From: Lindgomyces ingoldianus
Taxonomy: Eukaryota > Ascomycota > Dothideomycetes > Pleosporales > Lindgomycetaceae
Reading direction: 5' to 3'
Length of the DNA: 64,000 nt
Assembly (NCBI RefSeq): GCF_010093535.1
Contig: NW_022985163.1
Location: 396,666-460,665, forward strand
Shown here: one piece after another, positions 21,540 through 32,670 of the stretch
Numbering within the stretch: position 1 is the stretch's first letter
Layout: each line of letters opens with the position of its first letter
The notes under the pieces: generated by a model
Database searches by the model: none
The model's input: only the letters and a program-made list of their open reading frames with translations
What the model was told of the DNA's origin: nothing
Translations under genes and position numbers: made by a program

Positions 21540-23786
21540 ATGCCGAACCTTCCCTCGCTCTTCAACAAATCCTCTTCCAAAAAGTCCAAGCACCATCCCG
21601 CCCCGAAGCTGACTCCAGGATCCGGTTCGTCCCACAACCCAGGAACCCCTCCCTCGTCGCCCGACAAAAAGGGCTTCCACAAGGTCAAAGAACGTGATCG
21701 AGAGAGCCGTCGCTCCAGCTCATACTCTTCAAAGCGCTCGTCCAAGTTCGACCGTGACTCCCACCCACTCAACCTCCCACCCGACGAGCTACGGCGGCTG
21801 TCTGCCATGTCCCAGATGAGCGACCAGCCCACCCCCCAGCCCATGGACCTGGACAGGGAATTCACGTCCTCGCCCACGCCCACACCGTCCAGCCCCGCGA
21901 CAGCACAGGCTCCGGGCGCCTTCCCCAAGACCAACGGCAGCAACGGCGACCACGAGGCCAGGCCCGCTCCTCCCCCTCACAGATACACCACCAGCCCACC
22001 GCCGCAGTCTGCAACCTACGCTGCAACACCAGAGGCCGCGTCACCGCCCGCTCAGCCGCCCACGATAGATGCTGAGTCGTACAAGACCGCTGGCAACAAG
22101 TTCTTCAAGATCAAGGACTATGCCCAGGCCGTCAAGGAATATTCAAAAGGTGTGCAGTGAATTTTCTATCCCGTCTTACCCGAGTCGTGTGCTGCCTTGT
22201 GTCACGGCCATGGCACGACCACCTCACAGTGCATTATCGCTAACTCTTTTTCCTCCTCCTAGCCATCGAAGCCGACCCCAAGAATGCCACCTATTATTCC
22301 AACAGGGCAGCCGCCCTCATGTCTGCGAACCGCTACGTTGAGGCGTTGGAGGACTGCAAGACTGCCGATGACCTGGAGCCCGGCAACATGAAAATTCTGC
22401 TGCGGCTTGGGAGGCTGTACACCAGCCTCGGGCGGCCGGATGAGGCCCTCGCAGTGCTCAGCTCGATCCATCCTCCGGCAACGGCCAAAGACATGCAACC
22501 AGCTGTCAGCATGCGGCAACACATTCGGCAGGCAGGAGATATTCTGCATTCAGGAGGATCCGGCTCGTTGGTCGTACACGCACTAAACCAGGCTGAGCGG
22601 GGCCTGGGAGCTGGTGTGGACAGCCCGAGAAAGTGGAAGCTGATGAGGGGAGAAGCACATCTGAAGATGGGCAATGCTAATGCACTCGGGGAGGCACAGA
22701 ATATAGCTATGTCATTGCTGCGGAACAACAACCAGGATCCTGATGCTTTGGTGTTGAGAGGACGAGTGCTCTACGCACAGGGCGAAAACGAGAAGGCCAT
22801 CCAGCATTTCAGACAAGCGTTGAACTGCGATCCCGACTTCAAGCAAGCCGTGAAATATCTGCGCATGGTCCAGAAGCTGGAGAGGATGAAAGAGGAGGGG
22901 AATGTTGCATTCAAGACCGGGAAGCTCCAGGCGGCCGTCGATACATACACAAAAGCCCTAGAAGTGGATCCGTCGAACAAGAACACAAACTCGAAGATCC
23001 TCCAGAACCGAGCCTTATGCTACACGAAACTAAAGAACTGGAAGCCCGCAATTTCTGACTGTAACAAGGCTCTCGAGCTCGATCCTGGGTACACCAAGGC
23101 TCGGAAAACGAAGGCAAAGGCATTAGGGGAATCTGGGAACTGGGAAGAGGCGGTTCGGGAATTCAAGGCAATCCACGAAGCAAATCCATCAGAGCCAGGT
23201 ATCGCCAAGGAAATTCGCAACGCTGAACTGGAGCTGAAGAAGAGCCAAAGAAAAGACTACTACAAGATTCTAGGTATCAGCAAGGATGCTTCAGATCAAG
23301 AAATCAAGAAGGCGTACCGCAAACTCGCAATCGTACATCATCCTGACAAGAACCCGGATGATGATCAGGCAGCGGAGAGATTCAAGGAAATCCAGGAAGC
23401 ACATGAAACTTTAAGCGATCCTCAGTATGTTGAATTTGACCTATTTGCGATTTTATTAGCTAACATAGTCAGAAAACGGGCTCGATACGATTCTGGTGAA
23501 GATCTTGTTGATCCTGCGGAGATGTTTGGTGGCGGTGGATTTAGTGGTGGGATGGGCGGCCAAAGCATCGACCCCGAAATGCGTACGTTCAACAGATCCA
23601 ACATTCCAACACAGTACTCATCATTTCGCAGTGTTTAACATGTTTGGCGGCATGGGTGGAGGCCGTCCAGGCGGCGGCGGCTTTTCCTTTGCAACGGGCG
23701 GTGGAAGTCCTTTCCCGGGAATGGGGGGTATGCCTGGAGGCGGCGGCCGACGAGGCCAGCAATTCCCCGGTGGCTTCCCATTCTAA
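21540..23786 (+). CDS. TPR and J-domain co-chaperone (DNAJC7/TPR2-like)
   Basis: Four exons: 21540-22149, 22263-23424, 23473-23582 and 23632-23786; 678 aa. The first about 180 residues are disordered (Ser/Pro-rich, basic). TPR repeats run from about residue 180 ([24 protein letters not shown]) to about 520, ending [17 protein letters not shown], where the J domain starts (about residue 532). The HPD motif is present as HHPDKNPDD. The tail is Gly-rich ([24 protein letters not shown]). This is the architecture of DNAJC7, which binds Hsp70 and Hsp90 through TPRs and stimulates Hsp70 ATPase through the J domain. The intron at 23425-23472 is needed to join DPQ to [11 protein letters not shown], and the last one to give [15 protein letters not shown]. 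Both restore family sequence. Confidence 0.93.
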
Positions 23787-24534
23787 GTCATTCTTTCTAC
23801 ATCGCATGGCTTATTCCACGTCTTGCATAATCTCGGGCTCGAAATTTTCCATTCGTGTCTATAATAAGACCCCACACACGCACAAACACGATCTCTTTTT
23901 CTCGACAAAACTCCTCGTCTGGCGTTGGGTATCACGGAATAACCAAGTGTGAGCTACGGTGGCGGCTTGCGCGAGATATAGACTGCTGATTCTGTCTGAT
24001 TTCCTTTTGTCTGGCTCCCCCAGAACGATTCCGACATCTGCACTGTGGCATGTCCTGCATCCACCAGCTTCGTTGACTCCTCAACCATCCATCTAAGCTA
24101 TCCATAAACCTTCCTCGGCATTGTCTGGCGTCTTGTCATTCCATTCCTTTCTTTCAACTTGTAGAACAAGATCACTGAGGTGGTCGAGATACGAAAATCC
24201 ATGATTATCCTCTCATCCTCCTAAAAACTGTGATAGGGTGAGGCAGAATGGAAGGTACTGTTGATGACTAATGCGTTCCGTTTACCACTATGCCGAATAG
24301 AGAATAGTCAGCAGGCATCTTGGCGTGCGTAACTTGACTTCACGAATTTCGATGCATTCAAACACTTAAACGCAACAGAACGCTCATTGAAGCCAAACTG
24401 CAAGCAAGCCCTATATTAGGATTCAGGCAAATTGAACAACTTGCACCCGAAGTTCACTCACGTTTCGAGTCGTCCACGAATTAAAAATTCCTCAGATTCA
24501 ACTAACAACGACACTCCAATTGTCTTCAACCATT
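23787..24534. other. Intergenic
   Basis: 3' flank of the co-chaperone gene and promoter of the YwbE-like gene. No gene or RNA recognised. Confidence 0.55.
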
Positions 24535-25257
24535 ATGGCACAAAGACCCTACAGAGCCAGAAACCGACCACCCAGACGAGGAAATTATATCCCAAACCGC
24601 AGCCCCAGCCATCCCCCACTCTCAAACCCTCTTTCCAATCCCCCCTCAAATCGTTATCCCCAATCCCAATCCATTCCCTCCTTCGCCTTCCTCACTCCCG
24701 GAACACCCGTCTCCATGATCCTGAAACCCGACCAGCCTACCGGCTACCAAGTCCGCGGCATCGTCGCAGATATTTTAACAAGAGGTGACCACCCCAGAGG
24801 CGTGAAAGTAAGGTTACGAGATGGACGCGTGGGACGAGTGCAGGGTGTTGTTTCTGAAGCGGAGGGGTTGATTGGAGAGAGTTTGGTTGGAGGAGAGAAT
24901 GCTGGGTTAGGGCGAGATGGGGAGTCTGTGGCTGTGGGGGAAAGAGCTGAACGGGGAGAGAGAGGAGGAAGGGGAAGACGAGCGGTGTTCAGACATGTTT
25001 CTGATGTGCGAGATGACAATGGGTATTTGTGGGACGAAGAGGCGGCTGGGAAGCGGAACCTTGGGACGTATTTCACTGGCCTAGAGGAGCTTGAAGCTCT
25101 AGGTAACACCGCCTCGCCCACGAACCAACAGCACGTTCCCACGCGCCAGCTTGAGCTTCAGACCGAGACAGTGAAATGCCCCGTCTGCGGCGAGTTCGAA
25201 GGCGATGAGACCGCCGTGCAGCATCACGTTGAATCGCATTTCCAAGATAGTGCCTGA
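24535..25257 (+). CDS. YwbE-like (DUF2196) domain protein with C-terminal zinc finger
   Basis: Single exon, 240 aa, starting at the first ATG (MAQRPYRARNRPPRRG). After a basic, Pro-rich N-terminus the segment LTPGTPVSMILKPDQPTG, then VRGIVADILTRGDHPRGVKVRLRDGRVGRVQ, matches the bacterial YwbE/DUF2196 domain (PG..V..V.K.DQRTG..T.GVV..ILT....HP.GIKVRL..G.VGRVQ). A Gly/Arg-rich linker follows. The C-terminus carries VKCPVCGEFEGDETAVQHHVESHF, a UBZ4/C2H2-like finger. The fungal gene thus combines a bacterial-type small domain with a ubiquitin-binding-like finger. Function is unknown; a nucleic-acid or ubiquitin link is inference only. Confidence 0.87.
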   Translation: MAQRPYRARNRPPRRGNYIPNRSPSHPPLSNPLSNPPSNRYPQSQSIPSFAFLTPGTPVSMILKPDQPTGYQVRGIVADILTRGDHPRGVKVRLRDGRVGRVQGVVSEAEGLIGESLVGGENAGLGRDGESVAVGERAERGERGGRGRRAVFRHVSDVRDDNGYLWDEEAAGKRNLGTYFTGLEELEALGNTASPTNQQHVPTRQLELQTETVKCPVCGEFEGDETAVQHHVESHFQDSA

Positions 25258-25894
25258 GTTAGTTGATTTAGAAATATGGTTTGGAATTGACTCGTAGAGA
25301 AGAATGATGTGATACCCAAATACTGGTAACTCAACAATCATTGAGAGAGGTAATATACTGAGGGCTCCAGATACTACTCCGTTCAATCCACCGAGATAAC
25401 AATAGCTCTGTCCAGTCCATTGACCAAGGCCTTGGAGAGATAGAAATAAAGCCACCACCCATCCATGTTTCCATGACAGAACCACCCATGTTGCCAAAAC
25501 CCACCTTAATAATGAAAGAGCAAAACAATGGTGATAACACCACTCGAAGATCCTCCAACCAGACATCTAGGGTAGAGAAAGAGTGAAGGAAAAGCAAGCC
25601 AAGAGGTTTCGTGCGTCGCCCGAGAGCCGCCAAAGCCCTCCAACTATGCAATGTAGAGAAATGATGAAAGAAACCCCAGATGTGTCTGCCGGGAGTCATG
25701 CATAGCCGCCCCGTTTACCCAATGCCCTAGATGAATATGATGTGATGTGATGCAGAGTGAAATAAAGGGGAAAGTAAGAATGTCAAGCCGCGCAAGGCAG
25801 AGATATGCAATGCAAGAAGGTTGTTTCAAGCGGCCATATCGTCACTAATTGCTTAGACGTCCGGTATTGATATCCGTGAAGAAGAGTTAGGCCA
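25258..25894. other. Intergenic between convergent genes
   Basis: 3' flanks of two converging genes. Minus-strand open frames here (for example 25331-25699) are unconserved and overlap each other. Confidence 0.55.
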
Positions 25895-26639
25895 TCACTT
25901 ATGGTGCTTGGTGTTGTTGTCGGCGGCGTCGTTAGCAGCTTTACTCATAGCGTTCGCCTCTGTTTCGCCCTCAGCAAGAGCTCTGGCCCTGACCTCGTCG
26001 ATCTGCTTCACTATGAAAGAGTTGGTGAGTTGCCACAGTAGAGAAGAAGCCTTAGTACCTACGTCGCTTCCTGTCGGTGCCGTCTTTCAACTTCGATCCC
26101 AAATCCCACATCCTCTCTCGTCCCTGCTCAAGCGCATCGTAAAATTCTGGCTCATCCTGCGCAAGGCGGTAGAGCTCATTGGCAGCCTTGACAGAGTGTC
26201 CCTCGTAGTCGATGTCCGGATTGACTTCATGGAGCCACTCAAGAGCCGCAACAGCGTTGCCCATAGCGGTGGCGTAGGATGCGACACGCTCCTTCATCTG
26301 GTGGTTCTCCCAGGCGTAGATGGCGTTCTCGTTCTCCAAGTGGTCTTGGAGGGGCTTAAGTTTGTTGACGAACGACATCCGTCCAAATTGGAGTTGGAGG
26401 CGGATGCCCTGGTCCTCGAGGCCGCGTTCGAACGCGTCCGGGAGGATGGGAGGCATGACGAACCCCTGCCTTTCAACGGGAGCCGCCATTACCTCCTCCC
26501 TGGACTCTGGCACTGGCGGGAGTACCTTGTCGAGGTCTGGTAGGCAAGGCTGGGCAGGAGGGGCAGAGAGGGGGGAAGTAGGAGGGGAAGGAGGGGGTAA
26601 TGGTTTGTTCGACTTACGCATGCGGAGGAATGCCAACAT
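25895..26639 (-). CDS. Unknown fungal protein, Pro-rich N-terminus and helical core
   Basis: Two exons: 26063-26639 and 25895-26010 (52-nt intron, GTAGGT/TAG), 230 aa. I do not recognise a domain. The N-terminus is Pro-rich (LPPPSPPTSPLSAPP). Residues about 65-190 are predicted helical with conserved-looking aromatic/charged pattern (LQLQFGRMSFVNKLKPLQDHL, ALEWLHEVNPDIDYEG). The C-terminus is polar and ends HHK. Splicing replaces a premature RRRY end with LKQIDEVRARALAEGETEAN, a better continuation of the helix. No signal peptide or membrane segment. An internal GTAAGT close to the start codon leaves room for an alternative N-terminal model. Confidence 0.68.
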
Positions 26640-28741
26640 TTTGGCGCTGTTGGTAGCGGCGAGGTTGGTGGCGAGACTGGGAATGAATTTGAGGTTAGGT
26701 TCTGGGTGCGGAGGTGAGAGGATGGGTTTATATGTGCGGATTTGGAGTGGAAGATATCAAAGTTTCGCTGAGGTGAATGTGGGCTATTTGGCGGTGAGAT
26801 GGTGAAAGAGTGGATATATGGCAGATTTGAGCAGTTTGTTTTTGGAGGGCAGGTAAGCCATGGCAGGGAATATTGGGAGTGGCGGTCAAACTTTCCACAC
26901 TCTTGAGCTGTGTCTAGTTGATTGTCAGAGTAGCCAGTCAGTTGTACGGTGCATTAGCTTCAAATTATTAAGAGATGTTAGTTAGGAGCAGCAACCATGT
27001 CTCTGAAGGACAGGTAAAAGATGAAAATGGAGTGTAGGAGCGGTGGACAAACCTTCGGATCTTCTAAACTGTGCTTAGTAGATTATTAGAGTGATCTATT
27101 AGATGAGCGTTAAACTTGACACTGAATATGAAGAGTGTTACAAAGGAGCAATAGACATATTCCTAAAGGGCTGACAAAAAGAATGTCAGTAGCTTAAACT
27201 GTAATTGTAGACTTTTCAGAGGCCCAACCTTCTTTTATGGCAATATCAGAGTAATAGCAGTGCAGTAGAGAGCATTTTCTAGGACAGGTTAGAAAACTTA
27301 GCCGGGTTGCACTAATTTAAGGACACCTATAATGACCTTGTAAGATTCCTTGGCTAGTGTTACATAGCACTATCGCCCCTTCAAGAGGCCTGCCGGGGGT
27401 GGGTTTAACAGCGGAAGGATGTAATTATCTGTAACATAGCAACGGTACATTGGCAACTGAATGGCACTCTATGCTGCATGTTCTCTGAGTAAAGCCTGGT
27501 GAGTTATCAAAGCACTAGTTCTCACAATTGCGGTGCAACAGTAGCTTGATTAACGTTACGAAATAGTCGTAATACTTTGAGAGGCTTCCTGGCTTGAATA
27601 GCAGAAGTAATAGAGCTCCTACGTTGCGCTTAGTCCCTCATTAAGAGAACTTAGGGGACTTAAAGTGCTACTTAAACCTGCAGGAACAGGGCAGAAGTGT
27701 TTACCACCTTAATATAATGCTAAGTGTTGGCAAAAGGTCTAGTGAGCTCCGGCTGAAGTGATAGAGCCCCAGCTATACTTCAGAGGCACTATTGACTTGC
27801 TTTAAGAACAGCTAGTCAGTTCAGCGCAACGAACGACACAGGCGACGTAGAAAGGATGGAACAAGTTAGTGATGAGGAGGGCGAGGAGGGAGCCGTAGGA
27901 AATGTCCGTTTGTTACCTATAGTGGCCCATGTAAAATGTAGTTTGTGCTCGGCCTTATCCTCCATGAGATGCAGGGGTTCTTTGGTGTGCAACCTACTCC
28001 AAATTCCAGGATGAGCAGTCTAATTTAATAAAAAAAAGAAGCTGGCCTTCTCGTTGAGAAAGGTATCAAGTCTTGAGATTTAAATCTCGACTGAGTATGA
28101 TGCGACGGGCATCTTGGTGCATGATAGAAGGGGAAAGCGGGCCGTGATGGTTCCATAGTCCGGTTTGAAGTGATTTAAGCACTAGAAATTCTTTTATTGG
28201 CGTTGAGACGTAGATCGTGGAGATTAGAAGTTGACATGCCTTTGGTTGGCCGGCAGATGTAGGTTGATGCACAGGAAGGCGCCTACCAAAGTTAGGTGTT
28301 GCTGGATAGCGAAGCGCCCAGATCATGATTTGATTTTTAAACCCCTAGGTGCTCTTTTGGTAGTAGTTCGGATAAGTTGATAGAAGAGATTTGGGGGCCA
28401 TTGCAACATCGGTAGTTTGGGATGAAAGAGAACGAGAGACACAAATTTGAATAGAAACGAAGCATGATTCAACTCTGTTTGCGAGAATCGCAAAATGCAT
28501 GGGTAAGCCTATGCAGTTGAGCTCAGTGATTCAAAATGAACACCCAAGAGTTAGAAAACAAACTTCCTCGGTAACCTGAGCTCTAGGCCTGTTAACACTC
28601 TGGGAATCCCTTCCGCACTTTTCCTATTCCGCCTCAAAAGCTCACTCCGCCGCGCACAAGGACTTTGAGCCTGGATTATGCTCGTGAAGAGTCGTTAAAT
28701 ATTTGCCCGATCCCTTAAGCGTTCATCATTCTAATTGTCTC
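26640..28741. other. Gene-free 2.1-kb interval
   Basis: No open frame of note at about 26810-28065. AT-leaning, with weak internal repetition near 26.9-27.2 kb. Likely decayed repeat DNA. Confidence 0.5.
26883..27200 (+). repeat. Diverged tandem duplication, unit about 160 bp
   Basis: Two adjacent stretches (about 26883-27039 and 27042-27200) align by eye in the same order: CAAACTTTCC/CAAACCTTCG, GCTGTGTCTAGTTGATTGTCAGAGT/GCTTAGTAGATTATTAGAGT-type blocks, then GGAGCAGCAACCAT/GGAGCAATAGACAT. Identity is low and was not computed. Confidence 0.4.
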
Positions 28742-29386
28742 CTACCTGGCCCACCTCCTCCTTCTCGCCCCGCCACCAAACCCTACATCCCGAATCAAAT
28801 CTAACACCATTACAAACCAAAATGTCTTAATATGACCCCAAGCCCACTGTTTTCTACTCCTTGGCGTAACCGCCCAACCCACGGCCCACAAAATCCCTAC
28901 GACTCCTAAAACAATCGCTCTTCGGACATACTCCATGCCCGGCAACATCACATACTTTCCTCCCCATTCCGCTACGCAAAGAGCACCAATTTCAATAACG
29001 ATGTAGAAATAGTAGTCTTTGGGATGGTAAAAAAATGCCACATCCGAATTCTTAGAAGAGTCTTGTCTAGCTTGCGCTCCGCCCATCCGGCCATTCGAGA
29101 CGTAAGAATCAGATCCTTGGGCTACCGGATTCGGTAGTGAGATGGCTATCGGGTGCGTGCGACCGGCAATCGCGAATTGGAAGTATAAAGCGCATAGGAG
29201 TGCGATACCGGCGATGAAGCGGTCGATTAGGAATGCACCTTCGATTTCTCCAATTAGCCAGGAGATTGGTGTGAAAGGGATAGCGGCAGTCCAGAGGAGA
29301 ATTGCGACAGCGATAGAGAGAACTTGGCGCCGCATTATAGAGCTAGCGGACGGCGGAGACGGTGGCGGGGCGTATGTTCGTGTCAT
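28742..29386 (-). CDS. Multi-pass membrane protein of unknown function
   Basis: Single exon, 214 aa. About five hydrophobic segments are visible: residues about 22-42 (VLSIAVAILLWTAAIPF), 52-76 (FIAGIALLCALYFQFAIA), 126-150 (YYFYIVIEIGALCVAEWGG), 158-178 (AIVLGVVGILWAVGWAV) and 188-200 (FWFVMVLDLI). A polar loop of about 45 residues separates the second and third. The C-terminus is Arg-rich (GGGARRRRWAR). I do not recognise the family. The long frame with ordered membrane segments, beside other real genes, supports a genuine gene; the start (MTRTYAPPP) is the first ATG. Confidence 0.65.
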   Translation of the reverse strand: MTRTYAPPPSPPSASSIMRRQVLSIAVAILLWTAAIPFTPISWLIGEIEGAFLIDRFIAGIALLCALYFQFAIAGRTHPIAISLPNPVAQGSDSYVSNGRMGGAQARQDSSKNSDVAFFYHPKDYYFYIVIEIGALCVAEWGGKYVMLPGMEYVRRAIVLGVVGILWAVGWAVTPRSRKQWAWGHIKTFWFVMVLDLIRDVGFGGGARRRRWAR

Positions 29387-31889
29387 TTTGGGTAGTTGTA
29401 GGCTGGAGAGAATATGGCGTTGTTGTTCAATTCGAAGAGTTGAATGGAGGGTGGGGGCCGTAGAAAAGGAAATGAGACCTTTGAGTCGCTAGGGTGGGAT
29501 GGCTGCCTAAGTTATATAGTCCGTTGTATTACGGCGTTGCCTTGGTGCAAGGCCTGCACCTTTCCCAATCCGGGCATGTACGATCCTTCCAAGTTCACAG
29601 CCACGTTTCAGCATAGATTAGCACACCTAGTCATATCCGTTCTTGAAAGTTGTCGCTTGGAAGACCTCTTTTGGCTTTCCATTTGCTTTCTGTCGATCGA
29701 TCGTGGTTGTCGTCCCGTCATTCGATACACTCCCATCAATTACGGACACTCAAACGTGGATCTCCGCTCGCTCTTGAATAGACCTATTCTTCCCCCGAAT
29801 GTCGTTGAGTGACATAAACAGTTCGCCTACACTCATCTGTTAGTATTGCTGCACAGCAAAACATATCCAGCCAGTTTCAAGTAATCTGGCCAAGAAACAT
29901 GGGAACGTGCCCATGATATCCATTGTTTGGGTGCAGATTCCTAAAATTTTGGAAGGTTACACTTGGTGAGCGGCATCATCAGGAACCAACCCCTATATTA
30001 GGTGTAGTTGGCGAGAAGTAGCATGATGTGATTATCGTTTTAGTGTTGAAGTTGGTTTGGAGGTATTGCCCTGCGCCTGGACCATTTGATCATGCCGTCA
30101 GCGAATCTTTTCGGGCCATTTCCAGGCAGCGATTTGGATTTGGTTGAAAGATTCTCAAACAAGTTTAGATTGTGCGATCGTCGATAATTTCTTTAATAAC
30201 GCGTTAGCCCACAAACAGTAAGAGACGCATAGAATGTAGGCCTAGATGCTTCCTGGGAGTAATGAATTCCGTTAGTAAAGCGAGCCACAGAAACATTTGG
30301 AACTTCCTTTGACTTTTAGCTGAGTAGCTATTTTCCAACAGATTCGTGTTTTTAAAATTAGATTGATAACGAATTTTCAACTTCACAAAAATAAATATAT
30401 GTCAATACTCTTCTGCAGCCAACACAGGAAAGGACGTGCCAGACTAGTGTCGCGACAGGATGGAGAGTATGTTTTGGTCCAAATTTGAGTATAGAAGGAT
30501 AGCGAACAATTATGAGGCGAATTCGGAGATACACCGACTCAGCTCCCCCACTGCATCTGTTAGATTGTCAGCGTCTCTAAGTAAGGTAATAATATTAAGG
30601 GCATTACGCTGGGGAGATACATCCCCCAACAAAATGATCCTTGCATACCGCTCGAGATGTCATGTAATGAATATTGGCGCAAATCATACTTCGTAGACTG
30701 AAGCATGGCGTAGCTCCGCCGACGTCATAGAAGCGATTATATGAAGGACTATTCCTCTCCTTAGTCTCCTCGACTTCTGCTCTTGAATTCGGTCTCCTCT
30801 GAACTCTTCTCGACAATAAATCCAAGAGAAAGGTTTCGTAGGATATCAAGGACCTAGAAGTCATTCTCCAACTGTAGTGGGTTAGATGCTTGATAGGATA
30901 GTTGAAGTTTGGTTTACCATGTAGCCGTATTGTCCTTGCCCGAATAGTTTGTTGAGATACTCCTCCAGTTCGCGTCGCCGAGTCCAACGACGATTGGTGG
31001 CTTGACATACCATTCCGGACCATTTCAACAAGAGTCTAGTCGGGCTGGAGACGGAACTGCTAGGTTCACGAGATTCGCTATTAGGTATAGACATAGTCCA
31101 CTGAAATGCAGACTGATTTCAAAAAGACCTTCGCAAACTCGCTCAAATTTGTGCCGCAATCGAACACTATTTTCAAAGTCTGCTCTACCAAGGTTAGCTA
31201 CTGCTGTTTCATGTTGCTAGCTGGGTTCCCCCGACGGCGTTAAGATGCAAATCGGATGTTATGCGAAAAGCGGACAAATATTGACAGGAAGCTGATCAAT
31301 TAGCTATTGTAGGCCTGTATCTCTTCGTAGGTTTGGTACGATGCGGGTTATGATAGCTTACCGCCAGCTTCAGCCAACAGGTAGTGACGAACCTTTCTCC
31401 CAACTCCTGCTTCTGTACGTGTTATCACCACGGTATTAAGTGTAATCCGTATTGATCTTTGAAGTATGTACTATCGGTTATCGAGTCGATAATGAGCCAC
31501 AAGTGGCAAAACTGGCCACCCCCCTTTCACTACGTTCATTTATTGATCTCGTGGACCATTGCTACTTGCTCAAGACAATTCTGCAAACTGTGTTAACGGC
31601 GAAGTATATTATTCTTGTATCCTTAGCAACTGTGGTGACTCGCAGTAGATTGGAAAAATCAGTCCGGGTCATTTGATCGTAAGTCCGGCTGCTAACGGGA
31701 ATATTAGGCTGTGTTATGTCCATGACATGTGATATGAGCGACAACATGAGTCTAGAAATTGGAATCACCTGGAACCCTGCCAGAATAACCATGGTACTCC
31801 TTCTAGGCTGTGGAGAAAATTACGTCAGGTCTACATCGAATACCACGGAATACGCGACGGCCGCAGCGGGGCATCCAATCCTTCCCCCC
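29387..31889. other. Gene-poor decayed interval
   Basis: No gene can be supported. Minus-strand frame at 30882-31094 contains RRRELEEYLNKLFGQGQYG, which looks like a scrap of a real protein but has no family I can name. The rest is AT-leaning with frequent stops. Confidence 0.45.
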
Positions 31890-32670
31890 AAATCTTTGCT
31901 GACCTTCAGCAGAAATGGTTCAAGGAGCTATATCGGGAATCAGTCGCTAATATGCAACTGGCGATACACGAAGCTGGTCTAAATCGATGGGCAGGTGTCG
32001 AGGTATACGCAAGCCGTCGACGCGCGACTAACGAGGAACCAAGTATTAGGTACAATGACGCGATAGGTGGTTGAGAATCTGGATATTTCTGGGATAGTGG
32101 AGTTAGAGGATCGCAGCGAGTATTTGCCCACACATGATGAGAAGATACCTGAGCAACCTAGTGAGCCGTTGACACAGTTTGACAATCTCATCAAAAAGAG
32201 CTGCTTGACAACAGATTAATCGTGGCTTCTCATATGAGTAATGTGGGACCTCATAGCCCACAAATAATAAAATAAATCAAGAGATCGCCGCGAAGTTGAA
32301 CAATACTGCTGAAGAATTGAAGAAATTTGAGGATGGGAGTAAGGAACCAGCGAAAAGTTCTACAAAGTTAGCAGATATACCAAAGATATAGCGGAGGACT
32401 CGAGGACAATGCCCAAGGCAACGAAAAGGGATAGTACATCCATGAAAGCCGTTGCGACCCTAGCTATGGTGTTCCTTCTCGCCCTATACATATCTGTGAG
32501 TTTTCAACTCATGCTCAGGACATTGTGTCATAACTCTTCGGTCGGACTCTCCTGGCAATACCGATGTTTTAAGTGGCAATACATATTGATGAAGGTATTG
32601 GCCTTCCACAACTTTCGCATGTACTTGGCAATTGCCATACCATTGACGGGAGTAATGATTTTGGCATAGA
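31890..32670 (+). pseudogene. Degenerate CorA-like transmembrane protein gene
   Basis: Toward the 3' end the frames give KDIAEDSRTMPKATKRDSTS (about 32382-32441), then SMKAVATLAMVFLLALYIS. An apparent GTGAGT donor and a second hydrophobic piece, FRMYLAIAIPLTGVMIL, follow. The pattern AEDSRT....KRDS..MK.IAVLT..FLP.TF, then W.YWA..IPLT, is the C-terminal two-helix region of fungal CorA-like proteins. Reading this needs a frame change near 32390 and ends at a stop near 32669. Upstream, QKWFKELYRESVANMQLAIH and a further 50-residue frame separated by a TGA may be the N-terminal part of the same gene. The second helix lacks a clear metal-transporter GMN motif. Called a pseudogene because of the stops and frameshift. 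Confidence 0.55.
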
